Origin: Corbicula japonica
Lineage: Eukaryota; Mollusca; Bivalvia; Venerida; Cyrenidae
DNA length: 64,000 nucleotides
Assembly: GCA_038501625.1 (NCBI GenBank)
Contig: JAZAYU010000013.1
Coordinates: 558,001-622,000 of the forward strand
Direction: 5' to 3'
This document shows positions 49,440 through 59,788 of the stretch, piece by piece. The notes under the pieces were generated by a model. That model was not told the origin of the DNA. It saw only the letters and a program-made list of their open reading frames with translations, and ran no database searches. Made by a program: the position numbers and the translations under genes. The number at the start of each line of letters is the position of its first letter. Positions within the stretch are counted from its first letter, which is position 1.

Positions 49440-49738
49440 ATTGTAGATCCTGATCAAACAGTGGACTTCAATAATATGAAACTTAATGTATTTAATGAAT
49501 GCTTCTCTGACTGAATGGTGAACAGTGTAGACCCTGATCAGAATGCATAGATGTGCAGGCTGGTGCCAAGGTTATAAAACTGAGATCAGAAACCAGTATC
49601 AAATCTCAAGCATCTGATTGGCTGAAATGGTGACTGGTCGCCATTTCAGCCAATCAGATGCTTGAGATTTGAGACTGGTTTCCATGCTCAGTTTTATAAC
49701 CTGAGGCACTGATCTGGGTCTACACTGGTCACATAAGC
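49440..49738. repeat. Degenerate FB1 containing a nested FB2 hairpin
   Basis: GATCCTGATCAAACAG at left; GTGCAGGCTG is interrupted at 49564 and resumes at GATCTGGGTCTACACTGGTC after the hairpin. Confidence 0.6.
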
Positions 49739-49996
49739 CATAGGGTCCATTTTGTCAATGTTTTTAACTTGAAACACACTGTCTTCAATTGTATATTTAT
49801 TTTTCACTTCTTTTGCCATCAATGTTTTGGGCAGAATTCAGCCAATAGTGCAACTGGTCAGCATGATAGACAACAACACTGAAGGTCCAGGTTTGATTCT
49901 GGCATAAGCACTTTGCATAAAGAGTGTCAAAGTAAATGATACTGTATGACAGAGCTCAATGAAACCTTGTGTGGGTCAGGCTGGAAATCAGTTCTG

Positions 49997-50135
49997 GGCC
50001 CAAGATCTGAAAAAAAAGAGACCAGTCTCAAATCTCAAGCATTTGATTGGCTGAAATGGCTACTGGTTGCCATTTCAGCCAATTAGATGCTTGAGATTTG
50101 AGACTGGTCTCCATACATAGTTTTATGATCTTGGG
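49997..50135. repeat. FB2 hairpin
   Basis: Complete; left outer end altered to CAAGATCTGAAAAAA, right end ATGATCTTGGGCAC. Confidence 0.8.
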
Positions 50136-51149
50136 CACTGGTGGAAACCAACCAACTTACCTGATATTTGCTTGATGTATTTTGATATGGATTTAATGAA
50201 AACTCTATTTAAAATACTGCAAGATGTATAGCCAGCTAACCAGGACTTTGCCTGTACTCATATAAACAAATCTTAACATAACCATGTTTTTTTTATCATA
50301 AATTAAAAAAAATCAACACATTTGTAAGTTATACTGCCTGTTTCATCATCATTACTGCAGACAAGATTTACAGATTCTCACACAATACAGCCTTTTTATG
50401 GCAATCCGCATTCTTCATACAGGGATTAAAAGATGGGGGGAGATTAAATTCCTTGTTTCATCCCTGTTCCAACAGTGAACAATGCAAATGCACTTGATAT
50501 GCGGAAAATGATATGGTGAACTCTTCTTCATGTTACCATTTTATGAATGTGAAAATTTCAAGGTCCTCTTTTTAAATTCTTTCTTCAATATTTTATCTTA
50601 AAGTCAGTGTACTCGAAGAAGATTAAATAGTCATTAAGAAGAAAACTAACAGATAAATAGCAGTCAAAGTCAAGGATCAAACTCATTGACAGGTTCTCAT
50701 CAAGTATACTGCTGCCTGCCTTACTGGGGTCCTGAATTAATAGAAACCAGGAGCCATTGCTCTGTTTGAAAACCCAGATACCTGCCTTTAAATCCTTTAC
50801 CTAGCTTGGATATTTATAGGTGCTACTGTAGCTGGTTGTGCAGACACCAAATGACACCTAAGTTAGGATTCCTACCTTATAAAGATGCAATGCTCAACTA
50901 TGGTGCTTTCTGAACATTAGCACAACAAAAGACACTTATTTTCACATGATGAAACAGATCTGTGTCATACAGTGTTCACAAAATTTTTTATATAATCTGA
51001 GGATGGTGAAAAATGTAATTTATAAATTTACAGCCTATTTGTGGAAACTTGTGACAAAGTGCAAATATTTCCCTTTTTTACACAGTCGGCAACACCAATT
51101 TACAGAAATCTGTATATTTGTGAGATTAAATTATCTCCCTTGTCCCATT

Positions 51150-51340
51150 ACTCAATGGGATTACCAATGGCAAAAGTGTAGATCAGTGCCATCTGATCAG
51201 GATCTACACTGTTTGCTTTTTGATTCATTAGGTTATTTCTGACCTAGAAGCAAACAGTGTATATCCTGATCAAATGTGTTGGGAGATCTGGATTCACTGT
51301 TGGCCAATGATATAAAAGCCATATGCCATTGACTAAAGGG
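51150..51340. repeat. FB1, diverged, 22 bp from an exon donor
   Basis: Right end ACTAAAGGG then TTAA at 51341-51344; left arm truncated. Confidence 0.65.
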
Positions 51341-51366
51341 TTAACTGTGACTAGGTATATACTTAC

Positions 51367-51483
51367 AAGTGTTTCATTTTCTGTTTTGAGGAGAGCAATT
51401 TTCCGTTCAAGTCTCTGTGTTTGTGTCTGTAACTCTGTAACTTTCTTCTGTAACTGTCGGTCTTTTTCTTCTTGTTTCCGGCT
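51367..51483 (-). CDS. RIMBP coiled-coil exon (39 codons)
   Basis: Acceptor TATATTTCAG|AGC and donor CTT|GTAAGTATAT are both near consensus, and the exon is phase 0 at both ends. It runs from SRKQEEKDRQLQKK to IALLKTENETL. Leucines and other hydrophobics fall at heptad spacing (L-QKKV-EL-T-RLERKIALL), typical of a parallel coiled coil. The C-terminal part fits the TSPOAP1 block that reads LGELRQRCAILKEENQML in human (from memory). It joins directly in frame to the exon at 48994-49125. A truncated FB1 palindrome ends about 22 bp beyond the donor. Confidence 0.9.
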
Positions 51484-51701
51484 CTGAAATATACAAAAAT
51501 TCAGGAAATAAGAGATCAAGCAACTGACCAATATTCATATCTCAGACATTGGGATGACTGTGAAAAATCCTACATATCAAGCTGCATATACAAACAAATA
51601 TTAACTACTAAAACAAAAAAATAAATTTTACTACAGGTTATACACAGCATGGATGTGATAAAAGTTTTTTATGGAGTACAGGGTTAAACAGATACTTAAC
51701 T

Positions 51702-51945
51702 AGATGGGTGTACAGTTGAACACTTTGTTGCCCTTGTGTCTCTTTTAGAACCAACATTAGGTTTGAGCGACAATGTGCAGAAAGGGGCATAACTCTATCA
51801 AATGTGTCCTTGACCTAAAAATGTTGGCTTCATCGTGACACTGTCATCAGCTATACAGTATGTAAGTTTGATGAAAACATATTAAGAAACAGCAATGTTA
51901 TAGCTAAAATTAAGTTTTCATGACTGATGGTCTGATGGACAGAGA
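51702..51945 (+). mobile_element. Family D element, uninterrupted copy
   Basis: ACTAGATGGGTGTACAGTTG, then AAAGGGGCATAACTCTATC, CTTGACCTAAAAATGTTGG and the GATGGACAGAG tail. It provides the reference for the interrupted copy near 6.3-7.8 kb. Confidence 0.6.
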
Positions 51946-52037
51946 AGGCAAAATAAGTATGCATTGCACTGAAAGTCATTTCAAGCAGAAAACAAAGTAG
52001 TATAACAAAGCTTTCAATTAAGTTGAAAGAGATGCAC

Positions 52038-52185
52038 CTTAAATCTTTGTGGAGTTTCAGGCCGATGATGTGACTGTACATTCCAGTAATCCCCGAGGGC
52101 AAACCCTCGTTCATCCCCATAACTGTCATCACTGTAGTCAATGCTAACTGCCCTAGATCTCTCACGTTCTCTCATTAATTCCATT
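52038..52185 (-). CDS. RIMBP candidate exon: charged disordered segment
   Basis: 148-bp exon encoding about 49 residues: MELMRERERSRAV, then an acidic/Tyr stretch (DYSDDSYGDE), ending RPETPQRFK. Donor AAG|GTGCAT is usable but weak. Acceptor ATACAG lacks a good pyrimidine tract because a short tandem repeat (52199-52292) occupies that place. The end is phase 0 and joins in frame to the exon at 51367-51483. The start needs two bases from an upstream exon. Alternatively this is an alternative first exon: an in-frame TGA lies directly before ATGAAATACAGAATGG, and the second ATG has a good context (A at -3, G at +4). G+C is above the flanks. Confidence 0.65.
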
Positions 52186-52198
52186 CTGTATTTCATTC

Positions 52199-52292
52199 AC
52201 ACATCAACACATTAATCCAATTATTTCATTTACATGTCAACACATTAATCCAATTATTTCACCTACATATTAGCACATTCATCCAATTATTT
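52199..52292. repeat. ~33-bp tandem repeat x3 directly upstream of an exon acceptor
   Basis: Three units of CACATTAATCCAATTATTTC plus a short variable linker. They lie 14 bp from the inferred acceptor of the exon at 52038-52185. Confidence 0.7.
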
Positions 52293-53011
52293 CAATGTTA
52301 ATCTAGGTTCAAGACCTCTATATCAAATTTTTGCAACATAAACATTTTTTGTAACATTTCAGTTTTCAGCCATCTACTGATGTGTTTCATTAGGTGTAAT
52401 CCAAACACACTAAACCCTCGAAAGCATTTAAACAGACAGAAGTTGTCTCATTAATTATTCGCCTTATAACAGTGGCTGTCTAACAACACTACATAAAACT
52501 GGTCACTGGGGTGACCGAGATGCCTATTTTAGCATTAAACAAAAACTCAGGAAAGGAATACATTCATGACATAACTTTTGTCACAGGTAGTATGATTAAC
52601 AGATACAACATGAGGACTATTTGATGTTTTTGTTACCTTGTCAGAAGGTAGACATTACATGGACGCTCACTGTCAAATGAAATATAATAGTGTAACATGG
52701 CCACAGTCAGTCGGGATGTTGCAATGAAACAACCCTATCTCATTTGCACATGCATAATTAATGCCATTTTTGCCTAGCAAAACAGACATGTGTTTTACTG
52801 GAAATAAGATAACTAAAATAATCATCGCTGATACATATAAATGAATCAATGTCAACATTTCTCATGGTCAACTCATTAAGTCATTAACTTGCTTGATTTT
52901 CTTCAAAATGTCATCAATGATTCGTGCAACAGGAGACTTAGTCAAAAATGTGTATTTTTCAATTATGTTTGAGCACTTATTGCATAAATATGGCAAAATA
53001 GACAACTTTAA

Positions 53012-53017
53012 TTTATT
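53012..53017 (-). terminator. Polyadenylation signal candidate (AATAAA) for the 62-aa smORF
   Basis: AATAAA on the minus strand, 75 bp after the smORF stop, followed by a T/G-rich stretch (GTTGTCTATTTTG). The hexamer is common in AT-rich DNA, so this is weak alone; its value is the compact ORF plus 3' end arrangement. Confidence 0.35.
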
Positions 53018-53092
53018 TAATAACTGTTTGAACTTAAATTAATTGTATAATTAATATATTTTACTAGGATCACGCTCGCTATGTTAAAGTAT

Positions 53093-53281
53093 CTAGCAGA
53101 CAGTTCTAGCTTCCTCTATAGCGACAACATAGACTGGTTGTGGCTGCACTTCCTGTTTGACAGACTGTCTGTTACGATACAACAGAAACGTACGCCACGT
53201 TACCCAGATTCCAATCACTGTGATCAAAAAGCCGAGAGCACACAGTAAATAAACCATCAAATAATGCTCCACTGAATCCAT
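53093..53281 (-). CDS. Candidate smORF: 62-aa single-pass membrane protein nested in a RIMBP intron
   Basis: Complete ATG-to-TAG frame on the same strand as the host gene. An in-frame TGA lies two codons before the ATG. The N-terminus is short and acidic (MDSVEHY). A hydrophobic span at about residues 8-30 (LMVYLLCALGFLITVIGIW) follows. Then come an aromatic/basic junction (TWRTFLLYRNRQ) and a 22-residue hydrophilic tail with QPQPVY, ending TVC. The positive-inside rule puts the C-terminus in the cytosol. G+C and CpG rise sharply inside the ORF against a very AT-rich flank. A minus-strand AATAAA sits 75 bp past the stop (53012-53017), and a TATA-like run lies about 52-63 bp upstream of the ATG. 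I do not recognise a family. It could be chance, an alternative exon or a separate gene. Confidence 0.5.
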   Translation of the reverse strand: MDSVEHYLMVYLLCALGFLITVIGIWVTWRTFLLYRNRQSVKQEVQPQPVYVVAIEEARTVC

Positions 53282-53332
53282 ACTTCACTCACATTAATGT
53301 ATGAACATGCTTTTCAATTATATATCATTTAA

Positions 53333-53344
53333 TATTTTTTATAT
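53333..53344 (-). promoter_or_regulatory. TATA-like run upstream of the smORF
   Basis: Minus-strand TATATAAAAAAT, 52-63 bp before the ATG at 53281. It is the closest TATA-like sequence, but the background is AT-rich, so support is weak. Confidence 0.2.
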
Positions 53345-54387
53345 AAAAAATCCTTTTGCACATAAAATAAACAAACCGGTAGTAATAAAAGAAATATTTA
53401 ACACTATATTACATCCTTATTTGAATCTGAATATCAGTATTCATAAATCACCGTTTTGACTTTCTTTGCCTCAAACCATGTTAAAAATTGACAATTAAAA
53501 ATCAATGATGCATTGATCATACAGTGACCTATATAGGACAAAACAAACTTCAACCTTTTCACCATAAATAATCATCCAAGTTTTTGTAAACTTACAATAC
53601 AAACTTCAATAATTATTACAAATTTTACTTAAAATGAATTGTATCAGCCAATCTACTGGAATATAGCAACATTTGCGTTTCTTTACAGTTACAACTGTCA
53701 CCAATTAATATTGCTTTTCTAACTAAACTTAATTAATTATTTAAATGTAATTGAAAATGTAAAAAGGTATGTTAATTTCATTATGTCCAACAGAATTTAA
53801 CATGCAGCTCATCATGATGTTAAATTTCTTAACATACAACCATACAAAAGTGAGTGAATTCAGCTGCATTCCACATTTTTCAACAAAAAGAAACATGTAT
53901 CCACTCTAATTGGGGGGAAAAAGTTGATATCAACCTGTCAAGGTAAATATCCTAAAGCTAAACAGTAATTTATTAACTGACATAAATTGTCACCAAACTT
54001 TTTGCAAAAAAGTTTTATCAAAAAGTGTTGCTCTTTTAATTTCCTGTAAGATATTTGAATAGATAAATGTCACTCAAATTATCTGAAAATGCATTCTTTG
54101 TACTAAATAATGCATAATTAAAATCACATCAAGTGCAAATGTTGTAATGGACTAAATTTAAAGGGTTCAGGGCATGTCACATCTGAGACTCTTCTACAAC
54201 AAAACAGCCCATCACTCAAATTTAGAGACTAGCCAGTCAATTGCAGTTAAGGATTAGCAAAATCCTGGCCATATAAATATCCATAGATATTGTCTGCACA
54301 AAGATGCCACCAGATACCCACTATTCTGTCAATACAATCCAGCAAACACAGTCATCTACCTTTAACTGGAATGTAATAAGTCAAAAC

Positions 54388-55265
54388 AAGAGTGCTGATC
54401 TGCCACAAAATATGACCTTAGAGAGAAGATATTGCTAATCAAGTCTTTGGCAGCAATCAAAGGGTCATAACTCAAAGAGTGACAAAGGCAACCTGGCTTG
54501 TAACCAATCTTATCAATAAACCAAGTTTTGTAAAAGCAAAGGCTTTCCAAGAGAGAGATAGACATTGTCATATATTCACAATTTAAGGCCATAATTTAAA
54601 AGAGAGACAGAGACAACCTGGCTGTTTACAAATTATATCATTAAACATTCCCATCAAGTTTAGAGTAGCAGAGGCTTTCCAAAAAAAGAGACAGACATTG
54701 TTGTATATTTACAATTAAAGGGCCATAACTCAAGTGGGACTAGAACAATCTGGCTGGTTATCAAATATGTCTGAGAAATAATGCTCATAACCATTCTTGA
54801 TAAGTAGGTTGAAAATTTTAACAAGGCATTTCAATTTCAAAAGGGAACATTGCCTATTTGATGAAATAAAATTAATGCACTTCAAGAACAGTAACTTGAT
54901 AGTGAATGCTGCAATCTGGGTACTCACAGATTAAACAATAAAATCATTCCCACCAATTTTAGTGAAAATAGGACAAAGGTTTTTCAAGTAAGATAGCTGA
55001 AAGTGTAAATTTGGTCAAATATCAGTAAATAAAGGGCCATAATTCCAGAGTCACTGGAGCAATTATCTGTTTTTTTTTTGAGCTGGTGGAGATATTATGC
55101 CCATATACATTCTAAGAAAATTTATTGAAGACTGGATAAAGGCTTTTAAATTAAATAAGCAGACAGTCCTAATCTGGTCAAATTTCAGCACTCAAAGTGC
55201 CATAACTCCAAAGTATTATGAGCAATCCTACTGGTTATAGAACTTGGTCAAGATATTCTGGCTAA
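54388..55265 (+). mobile_element. Old, degenerate family A-like tandem-core element
   Basis: CAAGAGTGCTGATCTGCCAC start, with about five or six ~150-bp units carrying AAAGGGCCATAACTC, CTGGCTGGTTAT and CAAGTTT. Unit divergence is much greater than in the 6.3- and 19.6-kb copies, and the 3' hairpin is gone. Confidence 0.55.
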
Positions 55266-55859
55266 AACATTCTGGTCAAAAGCTGATATTCTACATCAGA
55301 TAACATTGTTTCTTGCCAATTTACAAATTATGGTGTATTCGTTTGGTGAACAAACCATGTGTCACATTTATTTCTCCTGAGGACATTTCTATATGACTAA
55401 TTACACCATTGGTCAACTGAAAGTAATCATCAATGTACGATTACCTGTCTTCATGTACAAACACAACACTGATCATTAGGTTAATGTCATTTCCTCATTC
55501 CATATCATCCCAGGCATCAAGATTATCTCCAGATCACTGTGACATCAGTGTAAACAACAGTTGATAAAACAGTTTATTTATACTGTTCCAAAGCACAATA
55601 TACTGAAAACCTAGTGACAACATATCATTTCATTAGCAATACCTTGCAAAATCTGAACTCTGTTCATAAGTTAACTAAAATCCAACTCCTATTATCCAAA
55701 GTTCTGTATTTCTGTACTAGGTCAAATTTCAAAAACTAGGTCATTAAATTTGGTATATGATGGGAATCTGGGAATAATGTTCTGGATGAATTTGATGAAA
55801 CCACATTTGAACAAAACTGATGCTACTGTAACTTTGAAGGCAAATGTTTATAAAACTAT

Positions 55860-56123
55860 AATGTGTCCTTGAAAACTGATGCCCCCACTGCTGCAACAAA
55901 ATTTGTAATGACAAAGGGACATAACTCTGGTAAAAATGGTCGAAGGAAAAAATTCTTTATTTTTGATCATCTACACTTCCTGCTTCATCATCTGTGCAAG
56001 TTCAAAAGAAATCCGCCTGATAGTTTAGGAGGAGTTGGTGCCACAAGATTTGGGGATGTACGGATGGAGGTACAGATGGATGGATAAGTGCAACTCTATA
56101 TGCCTCACTCTGTGGGGGCATAA
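55860..56123 (+). mobile_element. Tandem-core element, family C, single core unit
   Basis: A shorter copy of the element at 399-810: CTGATGCCCCCACTG start, one core unit, a decayed (GGATG)n-type microsatellite and a CTCTGTGGGGGCAT end. It shows that core copy number varies between insertions. Confidence 0.65.
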
Positions 56124-57365
56124 AAATTCATTGGACCAAGTGACCTAGTTTTTGAACATTCTGACCAAACTTGATGATTGTTGTTGGAAACCTGTGGTCT
56201 ATCTTGTGGTAACAAAGTTGTATTTTCATTAGACCTAGTGATTTTGTTTTAGCCATGCTCATTCATTATTCAAGATAATTTTTACTGATAATTTACTCTG
56301 TTCAAACATGATATAAGACATTGTTCAAAGGAAATTATATCAAATTCCAAAAGATTTATCAATAAAAATTTAAGTTCATCATTGAAGTTAAAATTTGTGC
56401 CATTTGCTGCTTTATGCAGTCTGATCTGGATCTACAATGATTACTTCATGGTAAGTAATAATCTAATACATCTAAAAAAGATCAGTGTAGATCCTGGTCA
56501 GACAACAATGATGTGCTGGCTTATCTGGATCTACACTGTTTGCCCGGGATATTCCATAGAGTAAAGGCAATGTTTTGTTTTGTGAATCTAATTACTAAGA
56601 ATATTAATAAACATAATTCAATAAAGCTTCTAGTGACTTTAAACATGTGATTGATTTATGCCACATTTGGTCAGAATTCACTAATTTTCAATTCTGGGCA
56701 ACAATCAGACAGGAAATCAACAATGCCAACTTTCTAAACTGAGAACTAATATCAATTAAATATAAAGAAATTCAAAGTTCATGACATCCCTCTCTGTGGT
56801 TCCTGTCCATTTTGTTTTCTTAATCAGGTTCTTAACATTAATATTGAAGTACATGAAAAGGCTTACCATCCTGGAAATGATTCTAGCACACTAAAATTTA
56901 ATACAGATCACATTGTCAAATTTTTTCACATATCATAGTTAAACTGCTCTGAGTTTTCAATGTGATGTTTAGCCCCATTACATATTATTAAAAGGCTGAC
57001 TTTAAATTAATGTTTGTTATTTTCTTCCTAACAGACATGAAAAACCAAAATTCTACCAATGTCTACCCTAATTTTCATCAAAACTGAGACAGGGTATTTA
57101 AACATAGATATCTTTAATGTGGCCCTAAGGTTAGAACAAACTGCCAACAATCAATTAAAATTTGTTAACGACCTATAATCTCTTACATATATTGAAGTTT
57201 CACTTAAACAAAGTAAACAGTTTATTCAATAATTCTTTCATCTCAATGTAAATTTAGTTAAATTTCAACTACACTCAGGATAATCTTAAACAAAAGTGCA
57301 TTATAAAATGTCAATACAACACTGTTTGAAATAACTGAGAAGTTCAGTTTATATTCCAACACCTA

Positions 57366-58570
57366 CCATATTCGGTTGTGTATAGCGCGCACATTTTTAC
57401 CACCCGAAATGCGCGCAGATTGTGGGTGCGCATTATACATCCGATAAATTGTTTCAGTATTTTTTCTTCACTTAAATTTCACCGAAAAACAAAGCGCAGT
57501 GATCAGCAAGAACGTCTGAATTTGAGTATGAAACGAGCCGTCGACACATGACAATTCTAAACAGAGTTACAGTAAAACTTATTGCAGTTATTTAAAGAAA
57601 CAAACTATTAAAGTTGAGGAAAGATCTTACAAAAAGACGTCGATTTTTTAATTAAACTAACTCCAAAAATCGGCCGCCATTTGTTGTTCAAATGTATACC
57701 GGAAGCGGAAGTACATTATAAAACAATCACAAATGCTGTTGTCATCTCGTTCAATAGAGTCTGACTGTGTGAAAATGGCAGTATATTCATGCATGATTTC
57801 TTTGATTTACTTAGTGTGGAAAAAAATCAAGTGTTATGAAATAAATGGTTTTATCATTTGCAATTTATTCTATGCGTAAAAACATGTTACAGAAGCATCT
57901 TTCAATCTGGACTTGTTAAAATCAATTGATAGTTAATTATAATTAACCTCCAATTTCAAAGGACCTTTTCACAATAGTTTTGACGCCTCTTACATTGTTT
58001 GAAGCACATGCAAACATGGCTATTGTTCAAAGATTATAAATGGAGCTAATTCCTGACAGGTGTGACAATAAATTAGCTGATTGGCTTGAATTTGTTGGAG
58101 TAGGTGGTGACATGTTTGCGTTAAGTAAAATGGTTATTTTACTGTCTAAATTGTTTATTAAAGTTTTTCTCTACTTTTTAATATTTTACTTCAACACAAA
58201 GTTTATTATTTAAAATCGGCGCCGATTTTTCTCATTCCCGCCGATTTTGTTTTACTGTCTTTATTGTTTATTTAAGATTTTCTTTAATTTGTAATATTTT
58301 ACTTTAACACAAATATATCAGATCGGCCCCGAATTTTCTTTCGTTCGCGCCTATTTTTCTCATTCGCGCCGATTTTGTTTTACTGTCTTTATTATTTATT
58401 AAAGGTTTTCTTTACTTTGTAATATTTTTTTTTAACATAAATAGGTCAGATCGGCGCCAAATTTTCTTATGTTCGCACCGATTTTTGATGCGCGTTATAC
58501 ATCCGAAATCGGCTTTTCCGTCGATTTTTTACCAAAATTATGGGTGCGCGTTATGCGCAACGGAATACGG
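57366..58570. mobile_element. 1.2-kb TA-flanked mariner/pogo-like element with an internal tandem repeat
   Basis: Inverted ends of about 27 bp: CCATATTCGGTTGTGTATAG at left and, reverse-complemented, CCGTATTCCGTTGCGCATAA at right, both continuing into CGCGCAC. TA at 57364-57365 and 58571-58572. The interior has about three degenerate ~125-bp units (about 58130-58480), each with TTTTACTGTCT and a CGGCGCCGATTTT-like segment. No transposase frame remains. Confidence 0.7.
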
Positions 58571-59117
58571 TAGTTAATTATCCCTACCTATCTGAAGGGC
58601 TTTTTTACTTGTTTTGCTTTATATCACAACAAGACAACTTTCCAAAATACAATTCTATTTTTAGTAAGTTTTTTTTTATAATCTGACCTAGTGATCTAGT
58701 TTTAGGTAGAATGACTTCTTTACATATTGTTTATTTACAGACACCTATGACAAAATTCATGAGAATCCAGCACATAAATTATATTGAAAGCCAGAAGTGG
58801 TAATCAGCCTTCTTTGTTCAATTGCTGATGACCCCTTCTGGCTTTCAATAGACATTTTAAATGTCTCTAGTTTTTCTTTGTCAACTTGCTTCCTTTGTAA
58901 TGGTTGATCCATATAAACTTTAAATGAGTTTGCTTTTCATTCAGAAAAATCAATTACAAAAAATTAATATACAAAGCAACTGACTAAATGTCATCTATTA
59001 TTGGACAGAGGTAATTTGGCAATGTTTACATTGGCGTGTTTACATTGGTGTTGCATGTAAACAATGGACATATATAATAATCCTTGTTTAATACAAAGCG
59101 TAACGCTCCCAACACTC

Positions 59118-59275
59118 GCCCCATTAGCCGAGTGGTCTAAGACGCAGTCAATAAAAATTCGTTGAAATGCAATAGTAGATATATATCTCTGAATTCCGTG
59201 AATGATTCAAACCCGTGTCGAAAAAAATATATGTCATTGCTAACCGGACGCGTTAACCACTGCGCTATCGAGGAG
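59118..59275. other. Pair of inverted tRNA-like segments (SINE-head or tRNA relic)
   Basis: Plus strand: TTAGCCGAGTGGTCTAAGAC at 59124 resembles a Leu/Ser tRNA D-arm (A box). Minus strand: GATAGCGCAGTGGTTAACGC (near 59270) resembles another tRNA D-arm. Between them GATTCAAACCC / GGGTTTGAATC (59204-59214) is a B-box-like sequence readable on either strand. No clean cloverleaf or anticodon arm is visible, so I do not call a functional tRNA. Confidence 0.45.
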
Positions 59276-59788
59276 ATATAATATGATCTTGAAAAATAAT
59301 ACTGGTAAGTCCTAAATTTGCCTAAACCAGTATTTACATTCTATTAATAATTGTAAACATCGCCAATTTACCTCGGTCGACCTATAATTAATTAAAAATA
59401 GAATTCAAAATTCCTCTACGATGTTTTGTTGATAACTTGATTGAAAACAGATTTTTGATTGCTCATCCAGATCAATGAAAAGGCCTCCTGTTTATCTGGA
59501 ACTAAACTGTTGACAAGACAAAATTCACTAGGAGCCTTTATGTCAGATGAGATTATTCAGGTGTTCTAATAAGAATTACCAGCATGGCCAGGCAGCAGTA
59601 CCTCTTACCCATACAGTCCATACACGGAAGAGACAGATCCAGACAGAGTTTGGTGGGGTCAGTCAACCCCGTAATTTGGATTTTGGCCATTATCATGTAT
59701 CTATCCTAAAACTGCCTCAAATAACCCTTTCTGGAAATCTTGCATCCAAACCTGAACTGCAAGGTCTTGTTACAAGTCGTATACTTAC

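Larger units (their letters stand above)
52186..59788 (-). other. Intron or 5' region between the two N-terminal exons
   Basis: 7.6 kb containing the 62-aa smORF, a degenerate tandem-core element (54388-55265), a shorter copy (55860-56123), a mariner-like element (57366-58570) and the tRNA-like pair (59118-59275). The phase mismatch of the flanking exons implies an unseen exon or an alternative start here. Confidence 0.6.
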
